In this document: piece by piece, positions 1 through 14,560 of the stretch
Layout: every line of letters starts with the position of its first letter
Numbering within the stretch: position 1 is the stretch's first letter
Assembly (NCBI GenBank): GCA_011947345.1
Contig: JAAVTG010000077.1
Span: 434,001 to 498,000 of the forward strand
DNA length: 64,000 nt
Origin: Phytophthora quininea
Taxonomy: Eukaryota; Oomycota; Peronosporomycetes; Peronosporales; Peronosporaceae
Direction of reading: 5' to 3'
Position numbers and translations under genes: made by a program
Notes under the pieces: generated by a model
Databases searched by the model: none
Seen by the model: the letters and a program-made list of their open reading frames with translations, nothing else
What the model was told of the DNA's origin: nothing

Positions 1-3000
1 TCGCCCCGGTGACGAAGCGGTTGATGGGCGAGGCGATACTGGAATAGTCGGATAATTATGAGTACAAGTTACTTTCAAGTAAAATGAAACAAAAAATGTA
101 CGGGCCTATTTGACTTTAAATCCTGTTGGTAGGGAGCTCCCCTATTAACCAATGAAAAGCTGTTTGCAAGCCGGGTTGCACAATTGACAGATATTTATGC
201 AGTTCGGCAAGCAAATAGAGACGCCCAATCTCCCCGAAGCGCTCTTCGAAATGTCATATTCTGTTGTCTGCTCTCATTGGGATGTTATAAAATTTCGCAC
301 GTCACCCCATAGTTTATTTGGCAAAACTCTAGTCTGAAATTTCCCCTTTTGCAACTATAGCTCCGTTTTTAGCTCCACGCCGGCCACCCATTTTCCAACG
401 CTAACCGATTATATACTTGCAAAAATCAGCTCGCAACAGCCCTCCCTCCAAGTCCACCAGCACCGGCAACCATCCACCAATCGTCAACGCGATAACGGCA
501 GACGATACCGCTGTCGTGCGGCGAAGCATGGTGTAATGGTGCTCTAGAGAAGGAGACGCTCTGCCCATAATGCTGGTAGCTCATGCATGCACGTGTGCCC
601 ACCAACACGTCTTCTTCTTCTCACACAGATACACCAACCCATAAACGCTAGTGCCTTTTGAGGTAGCATAGCAATTGTTTTGATTGTGTATAATTTTCTA
701 TCGTGTAGGCACTCACGTACTCGGTTATTCCCTTTTCGCACACGCCAGGTCTGGCTTGCTACATGTAGCATAATTCAGTGTTCCACCTAGTCTCCGATAT
801 AGAGTCGTGGGTCACTGGTCTTGGTTTTATCTCTGGAGTAATGGATTTGTTCTATTCTTGTAGAGATCCAACAAATTTGGCATTCATCATGGCAAAACAC
901 TCAAAAGCCCCCGATCGATGTATACCGTCTGCGAGATACAACGATTCTCGCGAGGCAGGCACAAACTTCACAATCATGGATAGTAGATACCACTCCCACC
1001 AAGATGCTTTAGTGCGATCAACTGCCCGATGCAACAATCAATATTTACTGATTTCTAGATTGGTGACATACAATATTCTATAAGCGACAATATCACCGTC
1101 CCATCACTGTTACAGTCCCACATCAAAGACAGACCGATGTGAAGCCAGATGCTTGTGCAAAGCGTAGGACCATAAGCGTAATGTCTGCTTGATCCCGTAA
1201 ATTCCTATTAGCAGTAGACATATTATGCCACTCCCGTTGTTAAAGTCCTTCGATTGCTCCATATAGATTTTGAAGAGCTCAAGCACAATCACGATGTCCA
1301 TGTCCTTGCGATTTAATGACCGTAGAATACCAGTGTCATGATTATCGGGACGGCTTCCTACCACGGGAGCATACGTCTCTACAAGCCAACTCCTTTCTTT
1401 CGTTTATATCCGCGCACTGCCACCCACATTCTCAATCGATTAGCACGACCTTTCACATCACGCTTGACTTTGAACATGCAGGGAATGGACAAAAATCCAG
1501 ATGAGGGGGGCGTTGTGGCACTTCCAATTCGTCATCTGCACTCAAACAAACCGTTAAGTGGTGCATTCCGCTTTATGAATGGCACGAACAGTGCTCTTTT
1601 CTCTCGAATTGCGTTACCTACCCATGACGCGCATTCCCTTCTTCTCACATGTTGCCACCCAGATCTAGTAAGGCAGCATACAGCTCTGGGTAGAGAGAGG
1701 CTTGGCTAGACCGAACTTGAAGTAGCACTGGGGATATGGCTTCAACCTTCATCTTGTGCTTAAGAATCTTGGAGATCATGGCATGAGACAGTACTTGTAA
1801 TAGGCAGAAATATGCTTGAGTACATCCAGCAAGTTCACTCTCCAACGGCGACGCCACTAGTCCGTTCTACTTCCTTTTGTGTAGCTTTCGATTTTATTTA
1901 ATAGTTAGATCCTGCTCTTCCTCTTTTGATTAATCGTTTTCGTCTTCCTCATAGACTCGTTGCGCACAAAACGCGCGTCCAGGCCTACACTGTTCACACT
2001 AAAAAATGCACCATAAGGCCACAATGTCTCCGTCACAACAGTTCCAAAACTCGTCGTGAGTTCCCGACAATTTGCATTTGGTTTTGGCAGCTCCAAAGCG
2101 GGTGCCGCCCTCCCTCCACAATCCTTTCAATTTCGCGCCAGAGTGCGCAGTCATTTGGTGCGGCTCGATACTATCAAACAGTGAGATGTCGGAGACGAGG
2201 CCATTAAACTTCTCACTGAAGGTATTAAATGTTTCACCCACTCCTCCCAAAAGCGGCGACCTCCCTCATCTGGCTCCCGTCGAGTGACTAAGTCCTCAAA
2301 AGCCATAAAGCGTTCGAAAAAAGCCTCAGAGAAGAGAAAAAATACTAACCGGAATGCACAGTGCCGGTTCTTCGTTCAACAGTTTCAACCCGTGTGCCTT
2401 GGCCTCATTTGTCATGAGGCTGTTGCTCAAGCAGGAGCTCCATCACATCTCTCGATTGATCATATCTCTGAAGAATAACCACTCTGTCCGCTTTGTTTGT
2501 GTTTTTATACCACCAAAACTTTTCTCGTTGTGCACTCGAGCTTCAGTTGATCGGCTGTCCAGTCCCTGTAGTCGTCTAGTGATAGAGGGGAGCTATTCGC
2601 TTACTGCCAGGCTTTCGCACGGCAGTCCACTTGGTACTCACGCTGCCATCACTGTCCTCTGTCGTCGACATTGCCTCGAGTTCTGCATGCACCACAAGCG
2701 TAGTTTAGTTTGTTATTAATGGGAGTTCCTGAATGAATTTTCGAGTCATGATCTCGTTAAGACTAATGGTTTTACTTCCGTATCATACCTTACCCCTCGG
2801 AGGGTCATGATCTCGTGTTGATCCCGGTAGGAACTGGCCTTAGTATATTGGTGCTCTAACTGGACTGGGCTTGTTGAAACTGTAAAAGTATTGGTATGGT
2901 ATAATATCCTATACATTCCGACCAATACTTGCACATGCATTTCAATTTGTCCAATTATCTTTCAGAACGACGTTATTTTATCTGCCTTCAATTGGCCGAG

Positions 3001-4554
3001 CCAATTTCATTTTTTATTCGTCAGTCTAAGCTAAAATTACGCTGCGGGTCTATGCGATCATCCCGAGACTCTGATTCGCTCTCATCGCCTTCTAAAGCTG
3101 GCATAGACTGAACACATATTCAAAGTTTGAGATTTGGTAGAGATAATGATATCGAATGGAGACTAGCATCATTTCGAAATAATAATAAGATTGAAGCTAT
3201 CATTCACATTCTGCGAGCCCGTTTGTTTTGGTGACTTGTTGGTCTAGCTACAGATTGTCCTAGGTTGAAGACGTCTTCACATTTAGGCCCTTGCGCGCTA
3301 CTCCATCACCTCCTCTTGCAAATTTAGAGACTGATGCAAATTCCTCTTCTGACAAATTTTTGCTTAAGTACGAAAAAGAATGTTGCAAGCTCAAAGGCCA
3401 GATATCTCGAAACCATGAAAATATTAACCAGCATCGTTTGGTTTCACGCTGTCTCATATTTGGTCCGAATATATTGAAAATATGTTGTACTCATACAAAT
3501 ATTAGTACAATAGCATACTCTGACAATATCGTGCAGTTTCCAAAAATAGCGATCGGTGGTGTTGGTTTAACTGTATTTGAGGAGGAAAGCGCAGACACGG
3601 AAGGGACCGTGTCTATCGCCTCGCTGGCTCCTGGCAACAGCAAGAAGGCGAAGACAACAAAAATCAATTCTTTTGTCGAGTTTCATATTTCTGTCTACAG
3701 AAAAATGAACTCGACGCAGCACGAGCTCTCATTAATGAGGTCAAAACTGATAAAGTATTGCGTGTAATGTTAGACAAATACGTGTATTCTTTAGCCCGAG
3801 GCGAAAGAAACTTCTAGGTACCTAGCATACTACGGAAATGCCAAGAATTGGTTAGTAGAAAAATATCCATTACAAGGTAGTTTAGTAAAACCGCGTCTAT
3901 GAAAAATATTGTAGGAGTTCGGAAAATTCTGCACGGATCGAGAGGACGGTGTCTGCGAGAAGAAAGCGCCGCCATGTTGAAAGCAAGTCCTAGAAGAAAT
4001 TGTGCGGCTGCTGTACACAATTGCGTCGAGCGATATAAACTACATGGACGCTGCTCTAGTTATGATGGTGTGGTACTTGTATAAACGTAACTTTGACGCT
4101 GAACAAGTTGAAAACCGACAGTTAAATGCATTGTCAAGTACGCAAAATGGCTAACAACATACTTTATTCAACTAACTAAACCTTTTGTTTGTAGGCGGGG
4201 TTTTATTTCTTCCGTTCAAACGAGTCAAAACGGGTGTACTGCAAGGATTTTTCATGTTCAAGGAGTCAACAAACGTTTTGACGCGCCCTCTCTTCTGCTT
4301 TGCGGCCGCGCTCGCCTTGCAGTCAATGCCCTGCAAACGAAGCTCCAATCAAGAACGCGAAGCTCTGACACCAACAAGATTTAGAAGAGCTTACCCTCGT
4401 TGAGCTTTTAAAAGCAGATGGTCATTCCCCTGCATAAGTACAAGACACAGCGTTGCAAACAAAGTGCTCGGTGCCTAGTGCGCAAGCCTACATGAACTGG
4501 CTGCTTGGTAGGGTCATGGAAACTGCAGAGCAGTAAAACGTCAGGCTCACGCTA
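1..4554. other. Gene-poor stretch, no supported gene
   Basis: I see only short open frames with no recognisable domain, no signal peptide and no plausible exon chain. The base composition is more AT-rich than in the housekeeping block to the right. A 158-codon open frame at 3291-3767 on the plus strand is the longest, but it has no family resemblance that I recognise. The stretch is best read as old repeat or intergenic DNA. Confidence 0.5.
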
Positions 4555-5719
4555 ATGCTCACCTCTCAATCTTTCCGCAGAGCCGGAGCTATGCGCGCTA
4601 ACGACGGCACCGTTGCGAAGAACTTGATCGTTGTGTGTGTGGGGGGCTGGCAGCTGGACCTGGTGAACAAAGCGTTTGGCTACGTGATAAGCACGACGCG
4701 CGTTGACCAGCAACTGTCGCGCGTCCTGAGCGGATGGAAGACCAAAGACAACGCGCGAATGCAGTCACTCGTGGAGCTAGAATCACTGCTAAGCAACCGC
4801 GTTCGCAAGTCCCAGCAGTTTCTGTCCGCAAACACAACGTTATTGACGATGAATCGCTGAATTTGAACGAAGATGTAGCGGGGTACTGAAGTCGATGCTG
4901 ATCATGCATTTCCCTAACGTGTTGCGCTTATGTGAATGGTGCCCTCTGGTCTACAAGACATGTGAGTATTTCACAGCATGAGCTGCCCGAGTTAGAGTTG
5001 TTGGCGTGGGGTATTGTTGTTCGGCGTGCCTTTACGCAACCCGATAAAGCGTTACCTGCACACGAAGCTGACCAGACGAGTTCCATGCTCCAGCAACTGC
5101 AGGGACAGTCCGAGCAAATTGATGTTATTATTCTGCTAAACATACAAACAACTGCGCACACTCGCAAACAACATCAGTCACAGTTCTGCAGACGCCCGAG
5201 CACTCAGACTTGCCACCTCGATCTGAGATACCGCAGCCTCCTGTGCCGCAGGCCGTTCGCCCCAAGATGAAGGGGTTGCAGTTCCTTGCTGAAGCTTGAT
5301 TTCAGTGGTTTGCGGGTGAGCCACGCGTGTATGCTTCGCCTGCTAGCAAAAAGGCAAAACTGTACGACCTTAGGCAAGTACATAATGCTGTTCTTAGCTC
5401 TGGGCTTCGTTTTAGACCCATCCTCTACTGCATATAAAGATGAAGTGCTGGTTTTGGAAAAGAAGCTTAGGAAAAACCGCTTGTCTTCCTATAGTCTCAT
5501 GGCTCATTGACACTCGCAGCTGGTACAGTATTCAAAGATATCGGGCATGTGCACAAGCAGGGAAAGCTGGACGAGCACATCACGCAATTCCATGAACGTG
5601 TCGACAGCGGCGTTATTGTAGACCCCACGCCACCAGCTGCACTCCCGACGTTTATACTATCCAGCCATCTAAATAGTAGTGCATACACGCTCATCAACCC
5701 GGAACATACACTAATATAG
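4555..5719 (+). pseudogene. Decayed multi-frame coding remnant of an unrecognised family
   Basis: Three successive plus-strand segments look protein-like in composition but sit in different frames and are split by stops: 4555-4860 (about 100 codons, containing a run reading LSGWKTKDNARMQSL), 4932-5270 and 5507-5719. The abrupt frame changes and stops suggest one old gene or element ORF that is decaying. I do not recognise the family; a mobile-element protein is my guess only, because such remnants are common in gene-poor oomycete DNA. Nothing in the flanks (terminal repeats, target duplications) confirms this. Confidence 0.3.
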
Positions 5720-8700
5720 AAATGATGACTGAGATCGAACCAATCCGCAGCCGAAGCTACTACCTTCATTCAGAAGGATCGTCACAAGGTAAGTACTTCA
5801 GAGTGTATCTACGTCTTATCTGGTGCGGCAACAGCAAGCCCTCGACCACACCCACTCTCCTATGATGGGGCTTTAGCTTTCGATTTGTACTTGCAGAAGC
5901 TGGCCAAGCTGCTGAGCACGCCAACGGTTGGAAGCCATTGTCCTCACAGCCTCCCAGCATGCCGCGGTCCTCATAGCCTCCCCGTGTTCCGTCGTCCACG
6001 TAGCCACCTTGCGAGCCAATTTCTTCACAATAGCCTTGAGCACGGAGCCCTCATTCGTGCAGTCGTCTTGTTTGCCGCGAAGAAGAGCGCGTCCTCGCGG
6101 TGCTGAGGTCCGTCTCGGACGTTGGGAATGGTGTAGCTGAAGGGAGACTGCGGTCTGAAAACTCCAGTCATTAAAACGAATCAAAGGCATAAATTTGAAA
6201 ATCCGCTTTACAGGTATTTGTTGGAATTTGTTCTGTCCAGTTGGAACTTTTACGGTATGAAGGTGTACAAGCAGTCGTACCTCAACTATATGCGTGCAGC
6301 CTATGGTTGCGACGAAAGTAGTGAAAATACTGCATCAGCCGATATCAGTGATCTTACACATTTATCCCACATTTTGCTCCGAAGTCATAACAATCACCAA
6401 CGGTATTTTGATCGAAATGCCGCTAACGTTTCAGATTTTAGCTCCCGCTACCATTTCCTTAATGAACGAATTATTATTGAGAATTGAGTGGAATTACGTC
6501 GTCATGCCGTCAGTTAGATCACACCATTAGTCGTATGCAGTGCCAAACATCGAGATATGGCAACTTGATTGCAAAATCCATCGTTTAGCCCTGAAAACCG
6601 TGTAGCCAGAACGGAAATTGCATTCGAGAGAAGAAGAAAAGAAATGTGGACACTACATCGAAGCGAGCAAAACCCTTCGTATCCAGCGGAGCGTGAGATT
6701 TCCATCCCAGAAGGCATTATTTTGTGGTAATCAGACACCAGACAATAATAGAGCCGAAAATAAACTCATTGTTCTAGGGATGTCGCGTTTTAAAAACAGA
6801 TGCCCTATGACCCAAGAAGGGAATTGCGGGCTGATCCTTGGCTACTGTAACTTGGAATCTGATCTCGGGGACCTGTAACTTTATCCTTATAAAGATCTGT
6901 GCGATTACTTACTTTGTGTGATTCCATATGTTCTCATTGCTTAATGAATATACTGGCTTGTTTCAAAAGTTAAAAGTTTGACATACTACAAAAACAGATG
7001 TAATAAGAAAACTGTGAATACATTCAATGACAATTGTCATTCTTCGTACTAAAATGACACCGCTACCGAATAAACCCTAATAATCTGTAACTGCGGAATC
7101 TATACGAAAAATTTCCTAGCCGAAGGCTGGTATTTGCACAGCAACCAATGCTGCGGTAACAGCCCAAAACCAAAGCGTTCATGGATTTCTGCGTGCTGTA
7201 ATTCGACACTGCACGAGAGATGCATCGTCCCGGATCATTTCTTGGTAATTGAGACTGACGGGGTAAGCAATGATCGCCAGCGCCTTTAGGCCCATCTTCC
7301 TCCGCACAGGGGTTTCCCGGCTGATAGTTTCTTCGTATCCGATGGCCGTAGTAGAGCATGGTCTTGCAGACCCTTCTCCCGAGTCATGCAAAAGAGGTCA
7401 TCGGGCGAACCGGTTCTTGAGCTCATTACCTTAAGTTTGGTGGAGAAAATTCGTCGAAAGTCAGGTATTTGATAGGGGTAAAAGAGGAAGTGCTATTCAT
7501 CATAACAAACGCTGAGATCTAATTCGCAAAGACAACTGCTACCGCACAGCCCTTTCAGCCCTGGTAACCTTTAGCAATTTGCAGGTTTTCCGATCCATGC
7601 GCTATGTCCATAGAATATGTAACAGGGTTACACGAAAGTCATAACCATGTGTTGACTTTGAAGGCTACACGAAACTCTTAACCGTGTGTAAAGTTTCAAC
7701 TCTGTAACCATCTGGCTCTCCATCACTCATTTACATATCTCTTAGATTAGCTATGCCACATAGTTTAGTCTATACATTTACACCTAGGTCAGATAAACAA
7801 TTCCGTTCAGTTCTTTTTTGCAGTTAATTAGTGTTGTCCTTGTTTTAAGGGACACTGACTCTGTGAGTCCTAGTTACGGGACTGTAGTTGGTTCTTGTAT
7901 AGAACCGAAGGCTGGAAGCCTTAAGGCACAGACTCGGGGAGTCCTACGTCTTCCTCTATGCATGTGCACCGCTACGCAGCCCCGCTGCTGAATATAAGTA
8001 TTCAAATAGGTAGCACAGACTGCCCTCGAGTTTTGCTAGATCGCTTAAAAAGGCTCAATATTGCTACATGATTGGTTACTTCGAGTGAAAGACTGCTACC
8101 GTTTCGTATTCGCTATCATTCTAACTCGAAGTCCGCATTGCGCATCAACCGCGAGTTTGGGTCCATCATTATATCGAATAGCGGCAGCGGCATACGTGTT
8201 ACGTGGAAAGAAGAGATAGGGCTGCTACGTACTATAGTTAGTCCAAACCACCTTTTCCACGTAAAACACATGAGACAAATACTGTGACACAACTGGAACT
8301 TGCATTACGACTGAGATTTAGATGGTAAGCTAGTGGAGGAGCACAAAGTGTGCTTGTAGACTCTCCCAAAATTGCCTTCACTGAAGGACAGTCGGATGCC
8401 GACGTTCATTGCAGTGTTGCTGCCTTGTGTGATACCGTTGGGGCTACACCTGCAACGGCACGACCATGCCCTTGTCTGCCGTCTGTAACCGCAGCCCTCA
8501 CATATCAAGGAACTCTCTTACCCCTACACCTCCAACTCAACACACACGGAGCGCTTAGACACCAAGGCCAACTTGCTCACCGCTGAACTCATCTAAGTCC
8601 ATCTGTTGCGTGTCTAGAGTTCCACCACCGTCAAAAGCTTGCCGAAATACGCTTTTCGAGAGTGGTTCCTCCTGGCGATACTGGCGTTCCATGTGGCGTC

Positions 8701-9220
8701 ACCACCTTCTCCAACTGCGCGACATTACCTGTGAGTCGACGAAGTAATACCATCATGTTGGACAGATCTGGAGGTGTTCTAAAGCGTCGCGCCTTTCATG
8801 AGCGGATTCTTTCTTGGTCTCTTGTGCGACTTCGATCATCGGTTCACCTTTCACATGGAACGCGAGCAGAGGTTGTAAGGGATGCGCGGTCACCCATTGG
8901 GCTCATAACTTGTAGAAAGATTCGGTGCTCGTAGGTCAAAATGGAAAATAAACACGTGTTCTGGCTGAGAGTCTTAATGTGGTGCCTCCATCTCCTCCTG
9001 CCACTACAAGATTTCTTCATTGTTAACCCACGAGAGGTACTTTAATCCCAGCTCGGACAACGTCTTCCAACACAAGTCTCATAAGCCGTTGACCGTGGTC
9101 TGCCAAAACCGGCAAGTAAAAAAGTTTAAGAAATGATGTGTGCCACACCAACTACTGTAATGTAATATTATCAAAATTCCTCCCTGGATCTTTATATCTT
9201 ATACAGAGAACGTCGACACC
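5720..9220. other. Gene-poor stretch with scattered short open frames
   Basis: No gene is supported. A minus-strand frame of about 100 codons at 5873-6190 and two overlapping minus-strand frames at 7063-7391 have a protein-like composition but no recognisable domain and no continuation in either direction. Position 7617 onward holds a possible old LTR, listed separately. Confidence 0.4.
7617..7965. repeat. Possible decayed solo LTR with an internal direct repeat
   Basis: A segment beginning TGTAACAGGG resembles the TGTAACGGGG terminus of the intact retroelement at 36.8 kb. Just inside it lie two imperfect direct copies of a 36-bp unit (starting near 7629 and 7665, both with TACACGAAA followed by TAACC and GTGTGT). 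Further right are small hairpins around GGCTGGAAGCC. The right end and a target duplication could not be defined, so the LTR reading is weak. Confidence 0.2.
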
Positions 9221-10165
<945 letters not shown>

Positions 10166-10534
10166 ATGAAACAAGGAGAAGGAGCACAGGACAGAGTCGA
10201 AATGGTCGGCAGGTTGGTCAGCTTACTAGCAGTGGAACAGCAGAATCAACTGTGCGGGTGCTATTAGTCGGTTTCCTTGGCATCGTAGTAGAACTTCATG
10301 CCAAGATACACGATGGTATCGCCGTCGGTATTGATTGTTGTTTACCAGTTGTTCGCGATGCTCGTTCGCTTCGCTATCTACACTTCTCACTTGTCGAAGC
10401 TTCCAACAACCAGTAAACATCACCAGCATCTATCCAACCACAGTCAAGGAACAAAACAAAGAAGCGTGGGGGAAGCCAAGCACTGGGGTAGAAGTCTAGC
10501 ATCGTGGGATACAAGCACTTGTTCTCGCTGTCAC
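10166..10534. other. Convergent 3' intergenic gap
   Basis: These 369 bp lie between the stop codons of PSMA7 (plus) and STT3 (minus). I see only 3' UTR-like sequence, with no further gene and no obvious terminator structure. Confidence 0.6.
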
Positions 10535-13253
10535 TTAGTTCATCTCACGCTCGTAGACGGCCCAGCGACGATTGTGCTCCTGGCCCTTGCCCGGACCCAC
10601 ATTCATGTCCGCGCAGCCTCCGTCGGCGCAGCCACAGGCGTGGGAGTTCGAGTCCTTGCAGACGCGAGTGCAGCCCTCGTCGTTGCCGTCAAAGTCCACT
10701 TCGTTCACGGGGAGCTTGTTGAACGCGAAAGCGTGGCCCTCGCCAGCAACGCGCGCAAGCGCGAAGTAGCGCTTGCCCTTCTCCTTGGCGTGGTGCAGCG
10801 CAAGATTGTAGTTGGCGCCGCTGGGGCCACCAGCGTAAACGCGGTCGTTGCCCAGCATGTCCTCGCCCGTGGTGCAGCCCAGGAAGCGCGTAACTTCCTT
10901 GGACACGTCCTTCTCCTCAGCGGAGGCCTCAGACAAGCGAGCCTTCTTGACGGCGGTGGTAGGCTCCACGTTGGGCTGCTTCTTCACCTTGAAGATACGC
11001 ACGATCCAGTGCTCAGACGTAAACGCCTCCTCCAAGTGCGTGAGTTTGACATTTTTCACGCCAACCTCAGTGTTACGAGCTCGATCAAAGCCAGAAGGAC
11101 GCTGGTAGTCCGTCATCACCTCACCAAAGCGGTAGTAGCACAGCTTGTACGCCAGGCAGTTGTGCAGCACCTTCGAGCCGCCCGGACCAACATCGAAGCT
11201 GCCCGCAGCCGAGTAGTAATCGCGCTCCGACGGCATGTCGTCCGGGTACACGCCCGAGCCAATACGCACGGGCCACAGGAACTTGTTGATATCGTCCGAG
11301 CTGTAGCCAGTCACGCCACCGAAAATGACCAGGACGTAGTCGACATCCAAGCTCTGAAGAATCGGATACGCTTCCTCCTCCGACGAAGCCAAGGCGCGGC
11401 CGACCGTAGCGATGTGCGTGTTATTCCACGTGTTGTTGTCGACAATAACCGTGCGGTTAGCCATGGCCGACATCTGATAGCCGTAGTCCCACCACGACAT
11501 GATCTTGGCGTTGGCGTCCGTGTTCTGACGCAGCCAGAAGTAAGCCTCACGGTAGTCGTCGAAGTTAACGCGCTCGCCAGAGTGCGTACGGCCAGCCTCG
11601 ATCACAATGCTAGGCGACGAGTACGCCATAGACGACACGTATGTGGCGTGGAGCGAGTAGCTCATCAGCATGAGCAGCAAGCCAGCAACGACACCCAGGG
11701 CCAAGATCTTGGGCACGGGCTGCACACCATCCTTCTGGACAACGTACGTCGACGGACGGCTCAAGATACCCATGAATTTGCGCAGCGTCGACGAGATACC
11801 CACGGCACCGAGGATGCAAGCAATGGGCGCCAGCGTAAGCATCAGACGCACCATGACACCAGCGAAGTACCAGGCAACCGTTCCGTACAGGATGACGAAA
11901 ATGCCACCGTCCGTCAAGTTCTGGAAGAGGAAGTACAGACCCACGGGAGCGAAAGGCACCAGGATGTGCAGGTCGAAGAAGTACGACGTCCAGGTGGTCG
12001 GCTGGTGCTCACTCACGGACGCAATAATCGGGATGTACTTAGAAGCGTACGTCGGGTCGAGCAGCGTCAAGCTACGGCCAGTCCACTGAACCTTGCCCAT
12101 GAGCTGCAGCACTAGCAACGCCAGAGCGACACCCGAGACAACCAAGCCGGCACCGACGATCACAAGTCGGCGGAAAGACGCAGCCGAAATGTAGTTACGC
12201 AGCCAGTTGACAAAGCAGTACACCTGCAGCAGCACGAAGACGCCATGCGATCCCGCACACTCGGCCTGCTTGATCACGTTGAAGCCCACGAACGGCACCT
12301 GCATGGCCATGAGACTTCCGAGCGCGTAGAACGTCGAGTAGGCAATGTACAGACGCGGCGTGTAGCGTCCAGCGAAGATCATCACCAGCACGTAGATCGG
12401 GATCATATTGATGATGAACACATACCCACCCCAGGCGGCCACCATGTAGAAGTACGCGAGCGCGCAGCCAGCCGACCAGAACATGGATCCGGTGTGCACG
12501 GCCTTAATCCAGAGGTAGAAGACGAAGATCAGCGCAAAGATGGCGACGCCTTCGTTATCGTACGAGCCGCCGACCGAGCGGGAGATGTACGAGGGCACGA
12601 TGCCAGCAAAAGCCGCAGCCAGGAGGCCAGCGCTGGAGCGCTTGGTCACCTCCTTGGTCAGCAGGTAGCTAGCAATAGCCGTGTTGGCCGCAAACAGCGG
12701 CGCTAGGAACACGCACGTGTTGCGCACATTGATGGAGATGTTGAGCAGGTTGAGCACCCAGTAGACGAGCGCGGCCGTGTACATGAGGCCGGGGTAGATA
12801 GTGCCACCAATGATGCGGCCCAGCGGGTACCAGGCGCGGTCGTCGAACCAGTCCAGGAACTCCAGGAAGCCCTCGGACGCCAAGTACTTGGTCGTACGGT
12901 AGTTGAAGTACGGGTCGAACTCGTGGATCACCTGCAGGGCCATAGAGAGGTCAGAGTCGTTATGTTTGACACTAAGTAGGAGGGACTTGACGCACGGATT
13001 CGTAGCGCACAACGGCGAAGAGGCGGATGGAGAAGCTCATGAGGCAGATCATGGCCAGGATCGCGTACTTGGCCACGGGAGCCACGACGTTGGCGTCGTC
13101 GTCGGCATCACTCGGGTCGTCCAGGTCCACGCCGAAGACCAGGCGGCTGCGGTCCACGGGCGCGGCTTGTTGCTGCTGCTGCTGCGGGGCGTCGTGGTCA
13201 GACTCGTCGGCGACGTCGTCTGCCGCCCTCTTGGACTTGCTCTTGGGCGCCAT
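10535..13253 (-). CDS. STT3: Oligosaccharyltransferase catalytic subunit STT3
   Basis: This is the catalytic subunit of the ER oligosaccharyltransferase, which transfers the dolichol-linked glycan to Asn in N-x-S/T sequons. Two exons, 13253-12996 and 12931-10535, are separated by a 64-bp GT-AG intron and give about 884 residues. The N-terminus is charged with a poly-Gln run, followed by the first membrane span. The first luminal DxD-like motif lies in EFDPYFNYR just after the intron; SVGGSYDNE and the catalytic-region WWDYG motif (about residue 564) followed by DNNTWNNTHI are intact. Many hydrophobic spans precede the C-terminal globular domain. No frame break was seen. The minus-strand ATG at 13253 faces RPS29, so the roughly 450-bp gap is probably a shared promoter region. 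Confidence 0.96.
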
Positions 13254-13703
13254 CGCGAAGCAATTTGGGCGAGGACGCTCAAACTGAGGGCACGTGGCAG
13301 GCTCGGATCATGATGTGCTTGATCGCGGCGGTACATCAAGTACACACCAAAAATGAAACGTAATTACGCTGCGTTTTTACAGACCCAATCTTTTTACGAA
13401 AAGTCCTGATAAAGTACGAAACGCCCCGGATTGGCGGAAATTCTCGGCCAAAGCAATGGTTGGTGTGCGGAGGGTTTCCCGACGCCTTCGGCCTTCATTT
13501 GCTACTGTCCAAAGCTATCCACGAGAAGGTAAGCCTGGTCTCCCTCTTCTATGTAGAACAGCGCGCGGGGGCGAGCGCCGGACAGAGCGCAGCAACAGCA
13601 GCGATGGATGTAGCCGTCACGAAATGAACGCACTGCTCGCCCCAGACGCCTCCCACAGCAGAGACCAGCAGCCTGACCCTCATCTTATTTGCCACAGTTC
13701 AAC
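13254..13703. promoter_or_regulatory. Divergent promoter region STT3 / RPS29, with a possible 5' UTR intron
   Basis: An Inr-like element (CTTCATTTGCTACTGTCC, 13493-13510) lies on the plus strand. It is followed by a consensus donor GTAAGC at 13529 and an acceptor CACAG ending at 13697, six bases before the RPS29 ATG. This suggests that RPS29 transcription starts near 13495 and that a 169-bp intron lies in its 5' UTR, a common layout for ribosomal protein genes. The STT3 start side shows no clear Inr. Confidence 0.45.
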
Positions 13704-13961
13704 ATGGCTAACCTCACCTACTCCCACCCGCGCACCTACGGCAAGGACTCGCGCCACTGCCGCGTGTGCAAGACTACCCGCGGTCTCATCCGCAAGTACC
13801 ACCTGAACATGTGCCGTCGCTGCTTCCGCGAGCGCGCCACGGACATTGGCTTCGTCAAGGTAAAGAGAGAGAGAGTGACGCTCGTACAGGCTGACACAGG
13901 GAGCTAGTGGACTGATTTTTTTTTATTATTTTGTTTGATGCTACGATTGCAGTACCGGTAA
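13704..13961 (+). CDS. RPS29: 40S ribosomal protein S29 (uS14)
   Basis: A small zinc-binding protein of the 40S subunit head. Exon 1 (13704-13859) encodes 52 residues and exon 2 (13953-13961) only the last two codons and the stop, giving 54 residues (human 56). The four zinc-ligand cysteines sit in CRVC and CRRC, and the family block [16 protein letters not shown] is intact, ending in DIGFVKYR. The intron is 93 bp with donor GTAAAG and a pyrimidine-rich acceptor. Reading through the intron would add an unrelated tail, so the two-codon last exon is strongly preferred. Confidence 0.93.
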
Positions 13962-14560
13962 ATATGTTATTGGTCGACAAGCCGTTCGCTGGGACTACGG
14001 GGAGACGCGCGCTGCTTAGCACGCGCTCGCTCAACGCTGGAGCCTGCAAACGCGCGCAATGGACATGAGGCTACTAGATACGCCGAAGGACACGTCATTT
14101 AGTTCATTCCGATGAGCTGCAGGGAAAGGAGAGAGGAACAGGTCGCAGCAGCGTTGGGATCGCCCCTCTCCTTCTCCGAAGGGTAATCGAATGAAGCTGA
14201 ATTGCAAAAAATACTCCTCCATCAAGCAGAGCTGCGTCGTGTTGTGCGAGGGTGTGTCGGCGGTCAGTTCTGGTGGTCCTCTGGTGCGGACATTGTGATT
14301 GCAGGGAGAACAGGATTCATACAGAGACGACGGAGAAACTTGGCACGTCAGGTGGCGACTAGTGCTATGAGTGGCAGTCTGCAAAATGTATTGAGACAGT
14401 ATGCAGCACTACACACTACTACCTGTAGTACTATTTAGTGTTGGTGACTTCAGGACAGCATCCTGTCAGCTCCATTTCGCTATAAGCTTTCTTGTGACGA
14501 AAATGTAGCCATCCATCCTTTCGAAAAGTCCACAATTCTTCCGCGGATCCTGAGCAGACT
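13962..14560. other. Intergenic gap upstream of the TMEM131-like gene
   Basis: This gap holds the 3' side of RPS29 and the promoter side of the next gene. No domain-bearing frame was found. A TCCATTTCGC stretch near 14470 is only a weak Inr-like match. Confidence 0.4.

Noticed and set aside
10298..12115. 605-codon open frame on the plus strand
   Set aside because: It is antisense to the well-conserved STT3 exon 2; its Arg/His/Val-rich composition is that of a GC-rich shadow frame.
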